From contig CAWELH010000004.1 in assembly GCA_963809925.1 (NCBI GenBank), positions 310,001 through 374,000 on the forward strand: 64,000 nucleotides of DNA, in the 5' to 3' direction. The translations under genes were made by a program, and so were the position numbers. The notes below the pieces were generated by a model. That model had not been told where the DNA came from. It saw only the letters and a program-made list of their open reading frames with translations, and did no database searches. Source of the stretch: DASQZK01 sp963809925 (GTDB lineage Bacteria; Bacteroidota; Bacteroidia; Bacteroidales; GCA-2748055). Positions 8,974-17,654 of this stretch are shown here, piece by piece (within the stretch, counting starts at the first letter, position 1; every line of letters starts with the position of its first letter).

Positions 8974-9711
8974 TTAGTTTTCAGGGTTGACATTTGTGTC
9001 CTCCAGTGCATCCTTGTCGATCAGGCAGACCGCATTGGGATGGAGCCAGAGAAAGGATGCAGGCAATGAACAGGTGATCCTTTCCGATAGAAATTCTTTC
9101 ACGATGGTTCGTTTTTGTTTCCCCTGGATCAAGATGAGTATCAACCGGGATCCAAGAATATCTGCCATGCCCAGCGTGAGCCCGAAAGAAGGTTTTTTTC
9201 GCAATTCATCCAGCATCGTGTGGGTACGTGAGATTTCCGAGAGCTTTGCAATATGGCAGCCAGGGTGGAGTGATTCCGAGGGTTCGTTTAGGGCCAGGTG
9301 ACCGTTCATCCCCAATCCAAGGATGCAGATATCGACCGGCCCTTCCTTCCTTACTATTTCCCGGATCCTGCCACATTCCAGTTCCGGATCCTGCGGATCG
9401 CTTTCAAAGCCTGTATACCGTGAACTGTCGATGTTCAGCGGGCGCAGAAGGTGATTTTGCAGGTACGTCTCGCAGGTGGCCGGATGATCCATGGGAATCC
9501 CTACCCATTCATCCAGCTTCAGAATGCGGACCTGTGAAAAAAGCCCCGGGTTTCTTTTATATTCGGCAGTGAGATGACTGTAGGTCAAGGCAGGACTTCC
9601 TCCCGTGGCTGCACAGAGTAAAAGATCGTGTTTTTTATTAATGCTGCCGGTGATAAGGTCTTTCGCCCTCAGCCCGATCTCTTCCGGTGTATTTAATACC
9701 TCAATTTTCAT
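8974..9711 (-). CDS. Glucosamine/galactosamine-6-phosphate isomerase-type enzyme
   Basis: 245 residues from the ATG of MKIEVLNTPEEIG; the 34-codon upstream extension is rejected because it resembles no family sequence. It has the NagB/6-phosphogluconolactonase fold signature: CAATGGSPALTY phosphate-binding loop, KLDEWVG, and GLGMNGHLALNEP. In NagB the last motif is usually GxGxDGHIAFNEP; here Asn replaces that Asp, a variation I associate (from memory) with galactosamine-6-phosphate isomerases. The expected reaction is aldose-ketose isomerisation with deamination of an amino-sugar phosphate. The stop is 7 bp before the permease start, which supports an operon with the permease and kinase. Confidence 0.8.
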   Translation of the reverse strand: MKIEVLNTPEEIGLRAKDLITGSINKKHDLLLCAATGGSPALTYSHLTAEYKRNPGLFSQVRILKLDEWVGIPMDHPATCETYLQNHLLRPLNIDSSRYTGFESDPQDPELECGRIREIVRKEGPVDICILGLGMNGHLALNEPSESLHPGCHIAKLSEISRTHTMLDELRKKPSFGLTLGMADILGSRLILILIQGKQKRTIVKEFLSERITCSLPASFLWLHPNAVCLIDKDALEDTNVNPEN

Positions 9712-9884
9712 ATCTGCCTTTTTTATCTCCGGGATGTTGCAGGAAGAATCCGCCGGGCAGCATACTCTGGTTGAACGTATTCCCTGAAGATTGCACCCTG
9801 ATTCACCCGTCACATCTCATTCCTCACGCACAGCCGGAATCTGTTTTGCAGAATAAGCGGTGAATCCATCAGTACGTGGTAAAC

Positions 9885-11408
9885 CTAAAGTTTCAGTTCC
9901 CCCCAGCCTTCCCTGTATTTTCTTTTCACAAACTGGTTAGCCTGTTCAAAATTGGTGACCTTCATATTCGGACCATCCCATTTAAAACCGATATACCGTC
10001 CCGGGTATACATTGCTCGTCATTTCACCGTACACAGGATCCGTTCGTGTAATCTTTTTATTGATGCTGAAACTACGAAGCAGCAGGTTACCCATCAGTAC
10101 GGTCTCGGTGAGAGGACCGGCATATCCGATAAAGGGTGAATCCACCTCCGCGTTTCCATATCCGGCTATGCAGGCGTCGATGAATTGCCAGTAATGGCCT
10201 TCATTTTCTCCGGGCACCCTGGGGTATTTCTGCGGAACCTTTATTGCATCATTGAGTGAAAGAGGCAGGAGAATGGGATTCCGGCCTCCCCAGCCACAGG
10301 CAGCCTTCCCCCTTGTGCCCACAAAGAGGGTTGCGCCCTCAAAATCACCCAGACCGGGCCAGTCGCCCAGTACCTCATTCATATTCATTTCAGGATCCAG
10401 TTCATCGGGCCTTTCGGGTATGATCCCGCCGTCCATCCAGTACAGATCAAGGTTTTTCCCGTTTTTCAGCGTATATCGGAACCGTATCTTACTGGAGACC
10501 GGGCCGCTTTCGGGGTAATCCCCTTCTGAAAAAATACCGTTATACACCGTACTGGCGCTGCCTGACACTTCGGTTGGATAGCCGAGTTCGAGCAGTTTAA
10601 AAGGAGGCCCCATGATATGACAGCCCATGTCTCCGAGGGCGCCTGTTCCGAACTTCCACCAGCCGCGCCAGTTGAAGGGAACGAGGTTATCGATATATTC
10701 CGTCTCCGGAGCGGTGCCAAGCCAGAGATCCCATTTCAATTCCTTCGGAACTTTGGGGTGCTGTTTGGGCCAGACGATTCCCTGAGGCCAGACGGGCCTG
10801 TCGGTCCAGCAATATACCTTTTCGACATCCCCGAGCAAACCGGCCTCGATCCATTCGCGCAAGGTCCGCATACCGTCGGACGAAGCACCCTGGTCGCCCA
10901 TCTGCGTTACCACCTTGTACTTTTCAGCGGCCTGCGTGAGAATCCGGGCCTCATAAATGTCATGCGTCAGGGGTTTCTGAAGGTAAAGGTGTTTGTGATG
11001 CTGCATAGCGGCTAAGCCGACAACGGCATGGTTATGATCGGGAATGGCTACAGTCACAGCATCGAAATTATCGCTCTCTTTGTCGAATAATTCCCGCCAG
11101 TCATAATAAAACGATGAATTCGGAAACTTCTTTCTCATTGGGGTCGCCATCCGGTCATCAACATCACAGAGATGTGAGATTACGACATTTTTTTTCGGTG
11201 TTGCCATAAAAGCATGGATATCCGCATCTCCCTCCCCGCCACAACCGACGGCGGCAATATGGAGTTTATCACTGGGGGCGACAAAGCCCTTTCCGCCCAG
11301 TACATGACGGGGAACGATATAAAAGCCGGCAGTGACCATCGCCGATTTTTTAATAAAATCGCCACGGGTCATCCCCTTATCATAATCGCTGGTTTGATCT
11401 TTTTCCAT
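9885..11408 (-). CDS. Exported Gfo/Idh/MocA family NAD(P)-dependent oxidoreductase
   Basis: 507 residues. The N-terminus TRGDFIKKSAMVTAGFYIVP is a Tat-like export signal of the kind common on this family in Bacteroidota, although the twin Arg is TR. A Rossmann motif AAVGCGGEGDAD follows, then YLQKPL (the family usually has EKP; here QKP) and a GALGDMGCH motif where the catalytic His would sit. These enzymes oxidise or reduce sugar hydroxyls. The adjacent DUF1080 gene suggests a 3-keto-glycoside route in which the oxidoreductase makes the 3-keto sugar and DUF1080 cleaves the bond. That pairing is known for the families; its operation here is inferred. Confidence 0.88.
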   Translation of the reverse strand: MEKDQTSDYDKGMTRGDFIKKSAMVTAGFYIVPRHVLGGKGFVAPSDKLHIAAVGCGGEGDADIHAFMATPKKNVVISHLCDVDDRMATPMRKKFPNSSFYYDWRELFDKESDNFDAVTVAIPDHNHAVVGLAAMQHHKHLYLQKPLTHDIYEARILTQAAEKYKVVTQMGDQGASSDGMRTLREWIEAGLLGDVEKVYCWTDRPVWPQGIVWPKQHPKVPKELKWDLWLGTAPETEYIDNLVPFNWRGWWKFGTGALGDMGCHIMGPPFKLLELGYPTEVSGSASTVYNGIFSEGDYPESGPVSSKIRFRYTLKNGKNLDLYWMDGGIIPERPDELDPEMNMNEVLGDWPGLGDFEGATLFVGTRGKAACGWGGRNPILLPLSLNDAIKVPQKYPRVPGENEGHYWQFIDACIAGYGNAEVDSPFIGYAGPLTETVLMGNLLLRSFSINKKITRTDPVYGEMTSNVYPGRYIGFKWDGPNMKVTNFEQANQFVKRKYREGWGELKL

Positions 11409-11435
11409 GGTATGCTTTAGTATTAGTTATTGAAG

Positions 11436-12140
11436 TCACTTAACTTCCGCTTCCTTTTCCAGCGGCTTCACAGACACTTCCCTGAAATATACGACATCAT
11501 TGTCGCTGTGATTCTGAAGCCCAATGAAACCATACTCGGGCCTCCGACCCCGGAAGGGTTCGAAATCGAATTTCCTTTCAGGTACCTTATCTCCCTCTGT
11601 GTAATCGGTAACTTTTTCACCGTTCACATAAACAATGGTTCTCAAGCCGTCGAGCGTGATTTCCATGGTATTCCATTCAGGCCCCGGTTTCCCTGGCTTA
11701 GCCAGCGGTTTGGTCAGGGAGTATAATCCGCCGGTGTAATGATAGTCGTCCTCGTCCGACAATTCGGGCTGGTTGTCGATCTGGACCTCATAACCATAGT
11801 AAACAGGCATCCATTCTTCGAAGGGTTTTATGGGGATTCTGATGAAGACGCCGGAATTGCTGTTTGTGTCTCGCATTTTATACACCACACGGATGGTGCA
11901 ATTGCCGAATTCACTGCCGGTCCAGTACAAAAGACCCATGCCTCCATGCCCTCTGATCATCCCGTCTTCAACCGACATAGATCCGGGACCCACATGCTTC
12001 CACCCGGTAAGGTCCCTGCCGTTGAAAAGCTGCCTCCATTCACTTTTCTTGTCCTGCTTTCCTGATTTCTCCGGCTTTACACCGGCAAACACGGTGTTTA
12101 CAAGACTGATAAAAAAAATACCTAATAAGAAATTTTTCAT
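11436..12140 (-). CDS. DUF1080 (3-keto-disaccharide hydrolase) secreted protein
   Basis: 234 residues with a signal peptide (MKNFLLGIFFISLVNTVFA). The body has the DUF1080 hallmarks: LFNGRDLTGWKHVGPGSMSV, GLLYWTGSEFGNCTIRV.YK, SNSGVFIRIP, YEVQID and a C-terminal GFIGLQNHSD with VYFREV. The fold is a concanavalin-like sandwich; family members cleave 3-keto-glycosides. It lies 27 bp upstream of the Gfo/Idh/MocA gene on the same strand, so co-transcription is likely and both products should be outside the cytoplasm. Confidence 0.9.
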   Translation of the reverse strand: MKNFLLGIFFISLVNTVFAGVKPEKSGKQDKKSEWRQLFNGRDLTGWKHVGPGSMSVEDGMIRGHGGMGLLYWTGSEFGNCTIRVVYKMRDTNSNSGVFIRIPIKPFEEWMPVYYGYEVQIDNQPELSDEDDYHYTGGLYSLTKPLAKPGKPGPEWNTMEITLDGLRTIVYVNGEKVTDYTEGDKVPERKFDFEPFRGRRPEYGFIGLQNHSDNDVVYFREVSVKPLEKEAEVK

Positions 12141-12158
12141 GGTCTTAGTATATTGTTG

Positions 12159-12902
12159 CTATCCGTTTCTCAGTTTCCGATCCTCACGTATTTCACCAAT
12201 ATGGTAGTATGAGACAATTTCATGAATCATGTTGTTTTTTATGTAATACCATTCACTGACGTCCAGAACAAAATCCTGCCCTTGTTTTGCAGTGTATCGC
12301 ACGCAAGCCTTATCAGTTTCAAATATAGAACCCTGTATATCAAAAACATAACCCAAGAACTTATCCCTGTTTTCGTTTATAAGGTCAATGTATGCCTTTT
12401 TGCCTTCAGTTGTACCGAATGGGCTTGTATGTTTGAAATCAGCAGAGATTGGCAAGTTGAGAAAATCACCCTTCTCCCATCTGTCAAACCATTCTTTAAT
12501 TAAAGCTTCCGTTTCTTCAATTAAAGTTTCCGTTTCTTTAACCATGTCGACATGGCACATTATATTTACGGTAACGCCATTCGGGTCCATTACAAAGAAT
12601 CGCTTAACTCCCCATTCCTCAACTTTTAAGGGATTGACAATTTCAATATTTTCAGCAAGTGCTTTTTTATACAATCCATCAACATCGGAAGATTCGATAC
12701 TAATGGCGACATTTGAGTTGTCAATGTTTTGATTGTCAGAGTGCAATATGTTGATTTGGGCTGTTGGGTTTGATTCAGAAATATAAGTCAAAATCCAGCC
12801 CATATCCATGGCAAGCTTTAGGCCCACAAAGCCGGAATAAAACGCTTTGCTTTCTTCAAATTTATTTGAAATTATATCCGGGGTAATTCTTCTGAATCTC
12901 AT
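12159..12902 (-). CDS. VOC (glyoxalase-like) and NTF2/SnoaL-like fusion protein
   Basis: 247 residues in two parts. Residues 1-125 form a VOC/glyoxalase-like domain (ESKAFYSGFVGLKLAMDMGWI, ending VKRFFVMDPNGVTVNIMCH). Residues about 130-240 form an NTF2/SnoaL-like cone (LIKEWFDRWEKGDFL, DFKHTSPFGTTEGKKAYI, VLDVSEWYYIKNNMIHEIVSYYHIGE). No signal peptide, so cytosolic. The two halves often occur as separate small-molecule-binding domains; the ligand is unknown. The gene is AT-rich compared with the sugar cluster just downstream, so it may not belong to that operon. Confidence 0.75.
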   Translation of the reverse strand: MRFRRITPDIISNKFEESKAFYSGFVGLKLAMDMGWILTYISESNPTAQINILHSDNQNIDNSNVAISIESSDVDGLYKKALAENIEIVNPLKVEEWGVKRFFVMDPNGVTVNIMCHVDMVKETETLIEETEALIKEWFDRWEKGDFLNLPISADFKHTSPFGTTEGKKAYIDLINENRDKFLGYVFDIQGSIFETDKACVRYTAKQGQDFVLDVSEWYYIKNNMIHEIVSYYHIGEIREDRKLRNG

Positions 12903-13248
12903 CTTCTTTCAGGTTTAGTTCTTCCTCAGATTAAATCGATTGTACCAGCTGTCTACCCCCCCATAGAGCTTTGCCTGAACGTTTTGAGCCGGCTTTCGCA
13001 GATCCCATTGTATCCTTAACGGCAAATTAGGAATAAATCCTTAATTTTCAATGACTAAACATTGTTGAGGCATGATCGCCGTTGTTGATGTTGTGTGTTG
13101 CGCGAATAATTCAGCATCAGGGAAAGCTCAATGATTCGGAAAGTAGAGAAAGTACTTATATTTACCACTTCTCCTGAAATTGCCACAAATATGTAATGAG
13201 CGCTTTGCTATTTTTTCTGTAACGGTTCCTGGAACTATGTGACTCATT
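12903..13248. other. Intergenic region, nothing recognised
   Basis: About 350 bp without a convincing reading frame. A run of Cs (CCCCCCC near 12956) stands out, but I see no terminator with a T tract, no promoter box and no RNA gene. Confidence 0.4.
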
Positions 13249-14265
13249 TTACTTTAATTCATCAATGGCTTTCTGTAATGTTTTATCAATGCCAGCAGTA
13301 ATTTCAGACAGTAAATTTTTGCAATAGATATCAGGCGCTAATCCAATGCCTTCGTACGATTTACCGTCAAACAATTCTACCTTTTGAGTGACAAGAGAAT
13401 AAAACCAGCCATTAGCCAATTCCCTGCCAATCATAGTTCCATGAGCACCGTTCGTTGTGTCACCCATTAATGTAACGGTTGGAAGGGTTTTAAAAGCCAT
13501 CACAGAACGTTCACCTGCACTAATTGTGTATCTGTCAATAAGCAAAATAATTGGCTTGTTGATATAATTACCTTTAGGATGAATAGTCCATTCATGCCAT
13601 TCAGTATAGTCATTTGGCCCTATGCCATTTTTGGTTTTACTGCGGAACACATAATGGGATTGATCCGTTAATCTACCAATTTCTGAAAAACAATAAGTAA
13701 AATCACCTCCCTGATTGTGTCTCATGTCAATGATATAGCCATTCACACTGCCGTATTCGCTCAAAAAATCGTTCAATTTGAAGAAGTTTTCAGCCACATA
13801 ATCAAAATAGATATAGGCAACATTATCGTTCTTAATTTTTCCATAGATATAGCTATTTTCCACTCCCTCTTTGTATCCCTCTTCAAGGTAGGTTTTTACT
13901 AGTGGGATGCTAAATAGTTCATCATCAATGAGCTCATTTCTAATTTTATTTGAGTAAAAAATATCTCTGCCGGGAGCCGTAAGACTAACATGGCCATCAT
14001 CAAGTTTACCCAGCATCTGAGATAGTATTGAAAATAATTCCGTATCTGTAGTAGAGGAATTTACCAGGGGACGAAAAATATTGTACTCGACTTCCCAATT
14101 CACATTTCTTTCTTCAAAGGGTGCATACTCTTCGTTAAAGGTTGTCCATAGATCATTAAAAACAGCTTCGGGGTTATTTGCCGGTGGTTCAATGAACATT
14201 TTTTCACATGCCATAATTGATAAAGACATGATGACTATATAAAGTCCTTTGATTCTTGCTCTCAT
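13249..14265 (-). CDS. S41 family peptidase lipoprotein
   Basis: 338 residues. A lipobox (MSLSIMAC, Cys at about 20) indicates a lipoprotein. The C-terminal half has S41/tail-specific protease features: YIIDMRHNQGGD, then IILLIDRYTISAGERSVMAFK with the nucleophile Ser, and GDTTNGAHG. The N-terminal helical part resembles the cap domain of tricorn/C-terminal-processing proteases; I see no clear PDZ domain. It follows the outer-membrane protein gene by 3 bp, so the two are translationally close and probably act together at the envelope. Substrate unknown. Confidence 0.85.
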   Translation of the reverse strand: MRARIKGLYIVIMSLSIMACEKMFIEPPANNPEAVFNDLWTTFNEEYAPFEERNVNWEVEYNIFRPLVNSSTTDTELFSILSQMLGKLDDGHVSLTAPGRDIFYSNKIRNELIDDELFSIPLVKTYLEEGYKEGVENSYIYGKIKNDNVAYIYFDYVAENFFKLNDFLSEYGSVNGYIIDMRHNQGGDFTYCFSEIGRLTDQSHYVFRSKTKNGIGPNDYTEWHEWTIHPKGNYINKPIILLIDRYTISAGERSVMAFKTLPTVTLMGDTTNGAHGTMIGRELANGWFYSLVTQKVELFDGKSYEGIGLAPDIYCKNLLSEITAGIDKTLQKAIDELK

Positions 14266-14268
14266 AGG

Positions 14269-15090
14269 TTAAAAAATATAGTTCGCAGAAAGCTTAAGTG
14301 CATGAAGAAACGAAAGGAGATTTCGTGGGTTATCCGTATGGATGAATTCAAACAAATAATCAATGCTAAATCCCCATTTTTCACCTAAATCGTGTGAATA
14401 ATTCACATCGAAATCAAAAGTCTGTAACTTATTCATGGTCACGAATTGACCATCGCCCTGAAAAGCCAAAAATGTATTAATTCCGGAATGAGAGCTGGTA
14501 TTTTCGATAAACTCGTCATCATTTACCAAATAGGGTGAACGTGCAAGCCAGGCCACAAGTGGCAGTTGTAGTGTTGTACTAAGCCTATTTTTCTTATTCA
14601 TCATATACTGATGTCTTCCAAACACACCCATGCCAACCATGGAATAATATCCAAAACTGCTAACTCTCCCATACACATAATTCAGAGCCTGAATATCTAT
14701 TACAAGAATGCCACCGGTAGTCAGGGATGACCTTTTGTATTCCTTTATTTTTTTTCCAAGAAGATAATCTATGTCTATAATGTTGAAACTATGTGGGTAC
14801 GCAGTATTCGGCTCGCCATGAATGGTAAAATCATAGGGTGTTGATGCCATCGGATTAAAACTACCATACCGCAGAATAACTTTCTGAAACAATTTTGCTT
14901 CTCTTGAATAATCGATCCCTACATTCAACAGCGAAAAGTCAGTATGAACCAATGGTGAAAAAATCAGGTCCTGCCGTGCATTATAGCCCATCCCGAAATT
15001 TAATGACACCATGTTTTTTTTATTTAATTCCTGTCCCATACAGTTAAGTGCTGCCAGCCAGATAATTGCTGTGAATAGTATTTTTTTCAT
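14269..15090 (-). CDS. Outer-membrane beta-barrel-like protein of unknown function
   Basis: 273 residues from the ATG of MKKILFTAIIWLAAL, which begins a signal peptide ending near NCMGQ; an upstream in-frame Met 13 codons earlier is less likely. The mature protein alternates aromatic and polar residues in short strands (VSLNFGMGYNARQDL, FGYYSMVGMGVFGRHQYM) and ends in LKLSANYIF, a terminal aromatic typical of barrels. I do not recognise a family. Directly coupled to the S41 lipoprotein gene (3 bp), so a partner or substrate relationship is possible. Confidence 0.65.
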   Translation of the reverse strand: MKKILFTAIIWLAALNCMGQELNKKNMVSLNFGMGYNARQDLIFSPLVHTDFSLLNVGIDYSREAKLFQKVILRYGSFNPMASTPYDFTIHGEPNTAYPHSFNIIDIDYLLGKKIKEYKRSSLTTGGILVIDIQALNYVYGRVSSFGYYSMVGMGVFGRHQYMMNKKNRLSTTLQLPLVAWLARSPYLVNDDEFIENTSSHSGINTFLAFQGDGQFVTMNKLQTFDFDVNYSHDLGEKWGFSIDYLFEFIHTDNPRNLLSFLHALKLSANYIF

Positions 15091-15574
15091 TTTATATCTT
15101 TTCACTGGTGTCCGGTTTAAAAGTACCATTGTCGATATACCACAGGTTCTATGTGCTATTCAAAATATCCTATGATCATTTATCTTATTTTTTAATGTCT
15201 TCATGACGGACAGACATTTACCTTTTTGCCTGACCAAAGGAGTAAACAAAAATTTCAATTTTTTGTGCGAAACGAATTATTGATTTGACCAAATCCTCAA
15301 ATTCAAATTTAAGTCTTAAACGATATCTGTATAAAGTTTTAATGGGCTATAATTTCGTTTTATAAAATCCAAATCAAAAGGCTCAAATAATGTTGGCTCA
15401 AAAAGATTGATATAATTAGGTATTGCACAATACAAGTGATTATCAACAAATGAAAACGAAGTTCTTTTTTAGTCTTCCGTTAATAATCCAATAGTCGTTG
15501 CATTAAACTTGGTGTTAAGATGTACCGGGTTCACGGGACAATGGGAAAGGCATTTCAGACTGCAAGAAGCCGAA
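15091..15574. other. Intergenic region, nothing recognised
   Basis: About 480 bp of AT-rich sequence between two minus-strand genes. I see no substantial reading frame, RNA gene or repeat. Confidence 0.4.
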
Positions 15575-16573
15575 TTATTGGTTGGCGATTTTGATTTGCT
15601 GTTTTCCGGATTGTGAAGCAATATTTAGTATACTTTCTGCAATTTGATTAACAAATTTCAGAGAAAAATCGTGACCCATTCCATGAATTATGCATAATTC
15701 CGCTCCCGGAATGCTGGCGGCCACTTCTTTTCCTGCTTCCAATGGCACTATCGGATCTGAATCACCTTGTATAACTAAAACCGGCATTTTTAATTTCATA
15801 AGTTCAGGTTGTCTGTCGCAATAATCCCCAATAAGAACTGCTGCGACCTGTCTGTTCACAGCCAGCGGGTCCCAATTTCTTTTAACATGAGCCTGAGCCC
15901 GTTTCATGAGAACATCATCACTATCAACCGAACCAAGCGCTTTGTAGATCTTTACAAAGTAGGTTGCCAGACTATCGATATTTGAGGTTGCAGGAGGAGG
16001 CGTTGCCATGGCAGACAATGCGTCCGCCTTACCCTGTGGACGTTCAGGATTTCCTGATGATGCTGAAATGCTTGTCAGTGATAGTACCCTGTCAGGAAAA
16101 TGGATGGCTAAAAGCTGGGCTATCGCGCCACCCATCGATACACCTGCGATATGCGCCTTCTTAATGTTTAGCGCATCCATTAATCCGATGACATCTTTGC
16201 CCATATCAAGAAGTGTGTAGGGCAGCGGAGCAGGTTTACAGGTACCTACGTAGGGACCGATAGCACTCCAGTCGGGCTGCCCCAATGAATCAAGATGAGT
16301 GGATAATCCCACGTCTCTGTTGTCAAACCGTATGACATAAAATCCTTTTGAAGCTAACTTTTGACAGAATTCGGCGGGGTAATCAAGCATGGTTGCTGCG
16401 GTGCCCGGTATGAGAATAATGGCTTCATCATCTTTATTCCCAAAAGCTTCATAGGCGATAGTGATTCCATTGGAAGGTACCTTCCCAGGTTGGGCAACAA
16501 TATTGATTGTTGTCAACATGATAAGAAGACTGATAAAAAAAAATTGTTTAACATGTTCCATTTTCATCTTCAA
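15575..16573 (-). CDS. Secreted alpha/beta hydrolase
   Basis: 332 residues with a signal peptide ending at INIVAQ. Classic alpha/beta-hydrolase fold: oxyanion region ILIPGTAATMLDYP, FDNRDVGLS, nucleophile elbow GVSMGG, acid residue in VIQGDSDPIVP and catalytic His in HGMGHDFS. The sequence resembles the hydrolase family of epoxide hydrolases, esterases and aclacinomycin-methylesterase-like enzymes (RFDNRDVGLS), so the substrate cannot be assigned. It is separated from the cupin gene by about 100 bp on the same strand. Confidence 0.85.
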   Translation of the reverse strand: MKMKMEHVKQFFFISLLIMLTTINIVAQPGKVPSNGITIAYEAFGNKDDEAIILIPGTAATMLDYPAEFCQKLASKGFYVIRFDNRDVGLSTHLDSLGQPDWSAIGPYVGTCKPAPLPYTLLDMGKDVIGLMDALNIKKAHIAGVSMGGAIAQLLAIHFPDRVLSLTSISASSGNPERPQGKADALSAMATPPPATSNIDSLATYFVKIYKALGSVDSDDVLMKRAQAHVKRNWDPLAVNRQVAAVLIGDYCDRQPELMKLKMPVLVIQGDSDPIVPLEAGKEVAASIPGAELCIIHGMGHDFSLKFVNQIAESILNIASQSGKQQIKIANQ

Positions 16574-16680
16574 ATGAATACTTTGTTTAAGGAAATCGTT
16601 TTTCGAGATAAAATTTTTGTCATTATTCTGCTGGGAATCCCTGTGCCGACATTTTTGCGATTAATCTTTGCTTATAGTTA

Positions 16681-17253
16681 TTATAATTCTTTATCCGCTA
16701 TTAATGGTGGTCCAACAACTTTCATATCATGGTCCTCAAAGGCTTTTTCTATTTCAGCCAATGTTGGTGGAGAAGTCCAGGCATCCGTCGTTTTAAAAAA
16801 ATCTTCCATTTTTCCGGCCGGCATGTAAGAAACAATCACTTTACCCTTTTCTGTCAATTGTATAAAAGCATGTTTCACTTTTCTGGGCAGAAAAATAGTG
16901 TCACCCGACTTCATCTGATATGTTTCTTCACCTACCTGAAAAAAGTATTCACCTTCAATGATATAGAAAAATTCGTCCTGAAAAGGATGAATATGTAATG
17001 GAGGTCCTCCTTTTGGTGTATTACCATTCTGTTCAAATACAGCCAGGTTTCCGTCGGTGTCATCTGATGATATCTTAATGTCCAGGACGTTTAATGTAAC
17101 ACCCTTCATTTTATAATGTGTTCCATATCTTGCTTCACCGGCATTTACTTTAAAACCTTTATTTGTTCTCGTCATAACTTTGTTTGTTAGTCTGGAAAAA
17201 CCAGCTAATGGAATCGTGGCAAGCGTTATTAAAATAAATTTTTTCCTTTTCAT
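16681..17253 (-). CDS. Cupin-domain protein
   Basis: 190 residues with an N-terminal hydrophobic leader (KKFILITLATIPLAGFS). Cupin motif 1 is PPLHIHPFQDEFFYIIEGEYFF (His, His and Glu ligands) and motif 2 is GDTIFLPRKVKHAF. Such single cupins bind a metal and act as dioxygenases, isomerases or sensors; this one is probably periplasmic or anchored. It overlaps the upstream small gene by 4 bp (ATGA), a sign of translational coupling. Confidence 0.8.
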   Translation of the reverse strand: MKRKKFILITLATIPLAGFSRLTNKVMTRTNKGFKVNAGEARYGTHYKMKGVTLNVLDIKISSDDTDGNLAVFEQNGNTPKGGPPLHIHPFQDEFFYIIEGEYFFQVGEETYQMKSGDTIFLPRKVKHAFIQLTEKGKVIVSYMPAGKMEDFFKTTDAWTSPPTLAEIEKAFEDHDMKVVGPPLIADKEL

Positions 17254-17459
17254 TTCCTGTTTGTTTTATGAAGGTGATTTATAAAACATCCTGCAACTTT
17301 GCCTTCTCCGACAAAATGGCCCTCTGTCAATCCGAACCGGGAATTCATTCCTGCTAAATAAAGACTTTCAAATTCTTCAGCGATTCCAGGATACATTTCC
17401 GGTCTGCCATTTTTATCTTTCACAGTAAATGTCATTGAGGAGAGGTCATCCATTTTCAT
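17250..17459 (-). CDS. Small hypothetical protein coupled to the cupin gene
   Basis: 69 residues, MKMDDLSSMTFTVKDKNGRP at the start, no signal peptide or recognisable motif. Its stop overlaps the cupin start (ATGA). A stop codon lies immediately before its ATG, so it is not an in-frame tail of anything upstream, although it could be a remnant of a larger protein. Confidence 0.4.
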   Translation of the reverse strand: MKMDDLSSMTFTVKDKNGRPEMYPGIAEEFESLYLAGMNSRFGLTEGHFVGEGKVAGCFINHLHKTNRK

Positions 17460-17654
17460 TTACTTTTAACTGAGGTAACCTTTCAACCTTTGGTTCGTTC
17501 ACTTTGTTCAAGGATACATCACATAAAGTGGACTACTTTCATTAGCGAGTGCAGGTTTAACATTGCGGCCGTTGGGTGTTTTAACTGTTAGAATGCAATA
17601 TGTAATCAAGCTGTAACAATAACGAGTGATAAAACTAAAAGTCTTTTCATGGTA

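Noticed and set aside
12903..13248. Possible tRNA or small RNA in the larger gaps
   Set aside because: I looked for cloverleaf arms, CCA ends and T-tract hairpins in the gaps and found none that were convincing.
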